Source: Novisyntrophococcus fermenticellae (GTDB lineage Bacteria; Bacillota; Clostridia; Lachnospirales; Lachnospiraceae). Taken from it: 64,000 nucleotides of DNA. The stretch lies in contig NZ_CP076458.1 in the NCBI RefSeq assembly GCF_018866245.1, forward strand, positions 2,666,001-2,730,000, given 5' to 3'. The notes under the pieces are model-generated. The model searched no databases. It was not told the DNA's origin and saw only the letters and a program-made list of their open reading frames with translations. The position numbers and the translations under genes were made by a program. This document shows, piece by piece, positions 63,511 to 64,000 of the stretch (the stretch's first letter is position 1; each line of letters opens with the position of its first letter).

Positions 63511-64000
63511 ATGAGTAATTATATATTTAATTTTAACGAATGCCAGGATCTGATATTAATAGAAATCGGAAGCCAGAAATGTACGCCTCTTTACTCGTTC
63601 GGTCCCTTTATCCGGAATGAATATATCTTTCACTACGTTGTATCAGGAAAGGGCTATTTCTCCAAGTTTGGCAGATTTAGTCCAAAGGAAGTTAAGGCAG
63701 GTGAAGGCTTTCTCGTCGAGCCCAACTGCAAACACATGTATTATGCGGATGAAAAGAATCCATGGCACTATATCTGGGTCGTATTTAAGGGACTCCTGAT
63801 TCCTCAGTATCTGCGCTCCTGCGGAATCTCCAAGGACACCCCAGTCTATCGTCCGAAAAATTATGACGTGCAGACCACACAAAAGGTGAAGGAGCATCTA
63901 ATTGCAATATTAGACGCTCCCCATCACCGTAAATCGTATGTATTAGGACACTTTCATTTGTTTTTTGAAGCACTTGCTGAAAACGCCATGATTCAGGAAA
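63511..64000 (+). CDS. AraC-family transcriptional regulator, partial at the window end
   Basis: 163 codons are open to the edge. The visible part is the N-terminal cupin sensor domain: GPFIRNEYIFHYVVSGKGYF, then VKAGEGFLVEPNCKHMYYADEKNPWHYIWVVFKG, typical of AraC regulators of sugar transporters. The DNA-binding helix-turn-helix domain lies beyond the window. The start ATG at 63511 has a distant AAAGGA. It is divergent from the CUT1 transporter and probably activates it. Confidence 0.85.
   Translation, partial: MSNYIFNFNECQDLILIEIGSQKCTPLYSFGPFIRNEYIFHYVVSGKGYFSKFGRFSPKEVKAGEGFLVEPNCKHMYYADEKNPWHYIWVVFKGLLIPQYLRSCGISKDTPVYRPKNYDVQTTQKVKEHLIAILDAPHHRKSYVLGHFHLFFEALAENAMIQE

Overview
The window looks like a chromosomal segment of an endospore-forming, anaerobic Firmicute, most likely a gut-type Lachnospiraceae (Clostridia). 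The reasons are the strong GGAGG-type ribosome binding sites, dipicolinate synthase genes, the anaerobic (cbi) cobalamin route, an inositol (iol) operon, many ABC transporters and moderate GC. No rRNA, tRNA, phage, transposase or CRISPR array was seen. The species assignment is inference.

Layout. (1) 1-1130: a LytTR-type response regulator behind a repeat-rich upstream region. (2) 1136-8503 (minus): a tetrapyrrole operon hemA-sirC-hemC-cobA/hemD-hemB-hemL ending in a siroheme-type nitrite/sulfite reductase-like protein. It makes precorrin-2/sirohydrochlorin and has no heme-branch genes, so it feeds corrinoid and siroheme synthesis. (3) 8640-12525 (plus): a cobalamin riboswitch followed by the cobalt ECF transporter cbiM-cbiN-cbiQ and a fused CbiO ATPase-CbiK cobaltochelatase. 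(4) 13934-25931 (minus): a nearly complete anaerobic corrin operon cbiD-L-F-G-H-(J-E-T fusion)-A-B-cobD-P-C. It is followed by a zinc carboxypeptidase and a small protein behind a sigma-E-like promoter. (5) 26235-33281 (minus): iolC-D-B-G-E with a LacI-type regulator, preceded by a CcdA-TlpA redox fusion. (6) 34589-38975: a nuclease-family remnant (minus), then dpaA-dpaB-asparagine synthetase (sporulation context) and plsY (plus). (7) 39052-43765 (minus): a heterodimeric ABC exporter, one half frameshifted in a G run, behind a regulator made of a degenerate nucleotidyltransferase domain and a ModE-like helix-turn-helix. (8) 43879-52284: a tetritol-type catabolic locus (EltD-like dehydrogenase, DhaK-like, DhaL-like, RpiB-like) divergent from a CUT2 sugar ABC transporter and a ROK regulator. 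(9) 52392-55870 (minus): a second heterodimeric ABC exporter. (10) 56057-59360 (plus): a PLD-helicase-DUF3427 protein, frameshifted in an A run, with a MutT/NUDIX partner. (11) 59438-59923: TspO. (12) 60053-63188 (minus): a CUT1 sugar ABC transporter without an ATPase, divergent from an AraC-type regulator cut off by the window end.

Regions 2-4 form one cobalamin factory: glutamyl-tRNA to uroporphyrinogen III to sirohydrochlorin, cobalt import and insertion, ring contraction, amidation and aminopropanol-arm attachment. The lower-loop genes (cobU/S/T) are not in the window. The more unusual items are the CbiO-CbiK fusion, the CbiJ-E-T triple fusion, a dispersed 42-bp hairpin repeat, the degenerate MobA/ModE-like regulator with a nested palindrome downstream, shared operator-like motifs in the tetritol locus, and the helicase/NUDIX pair.
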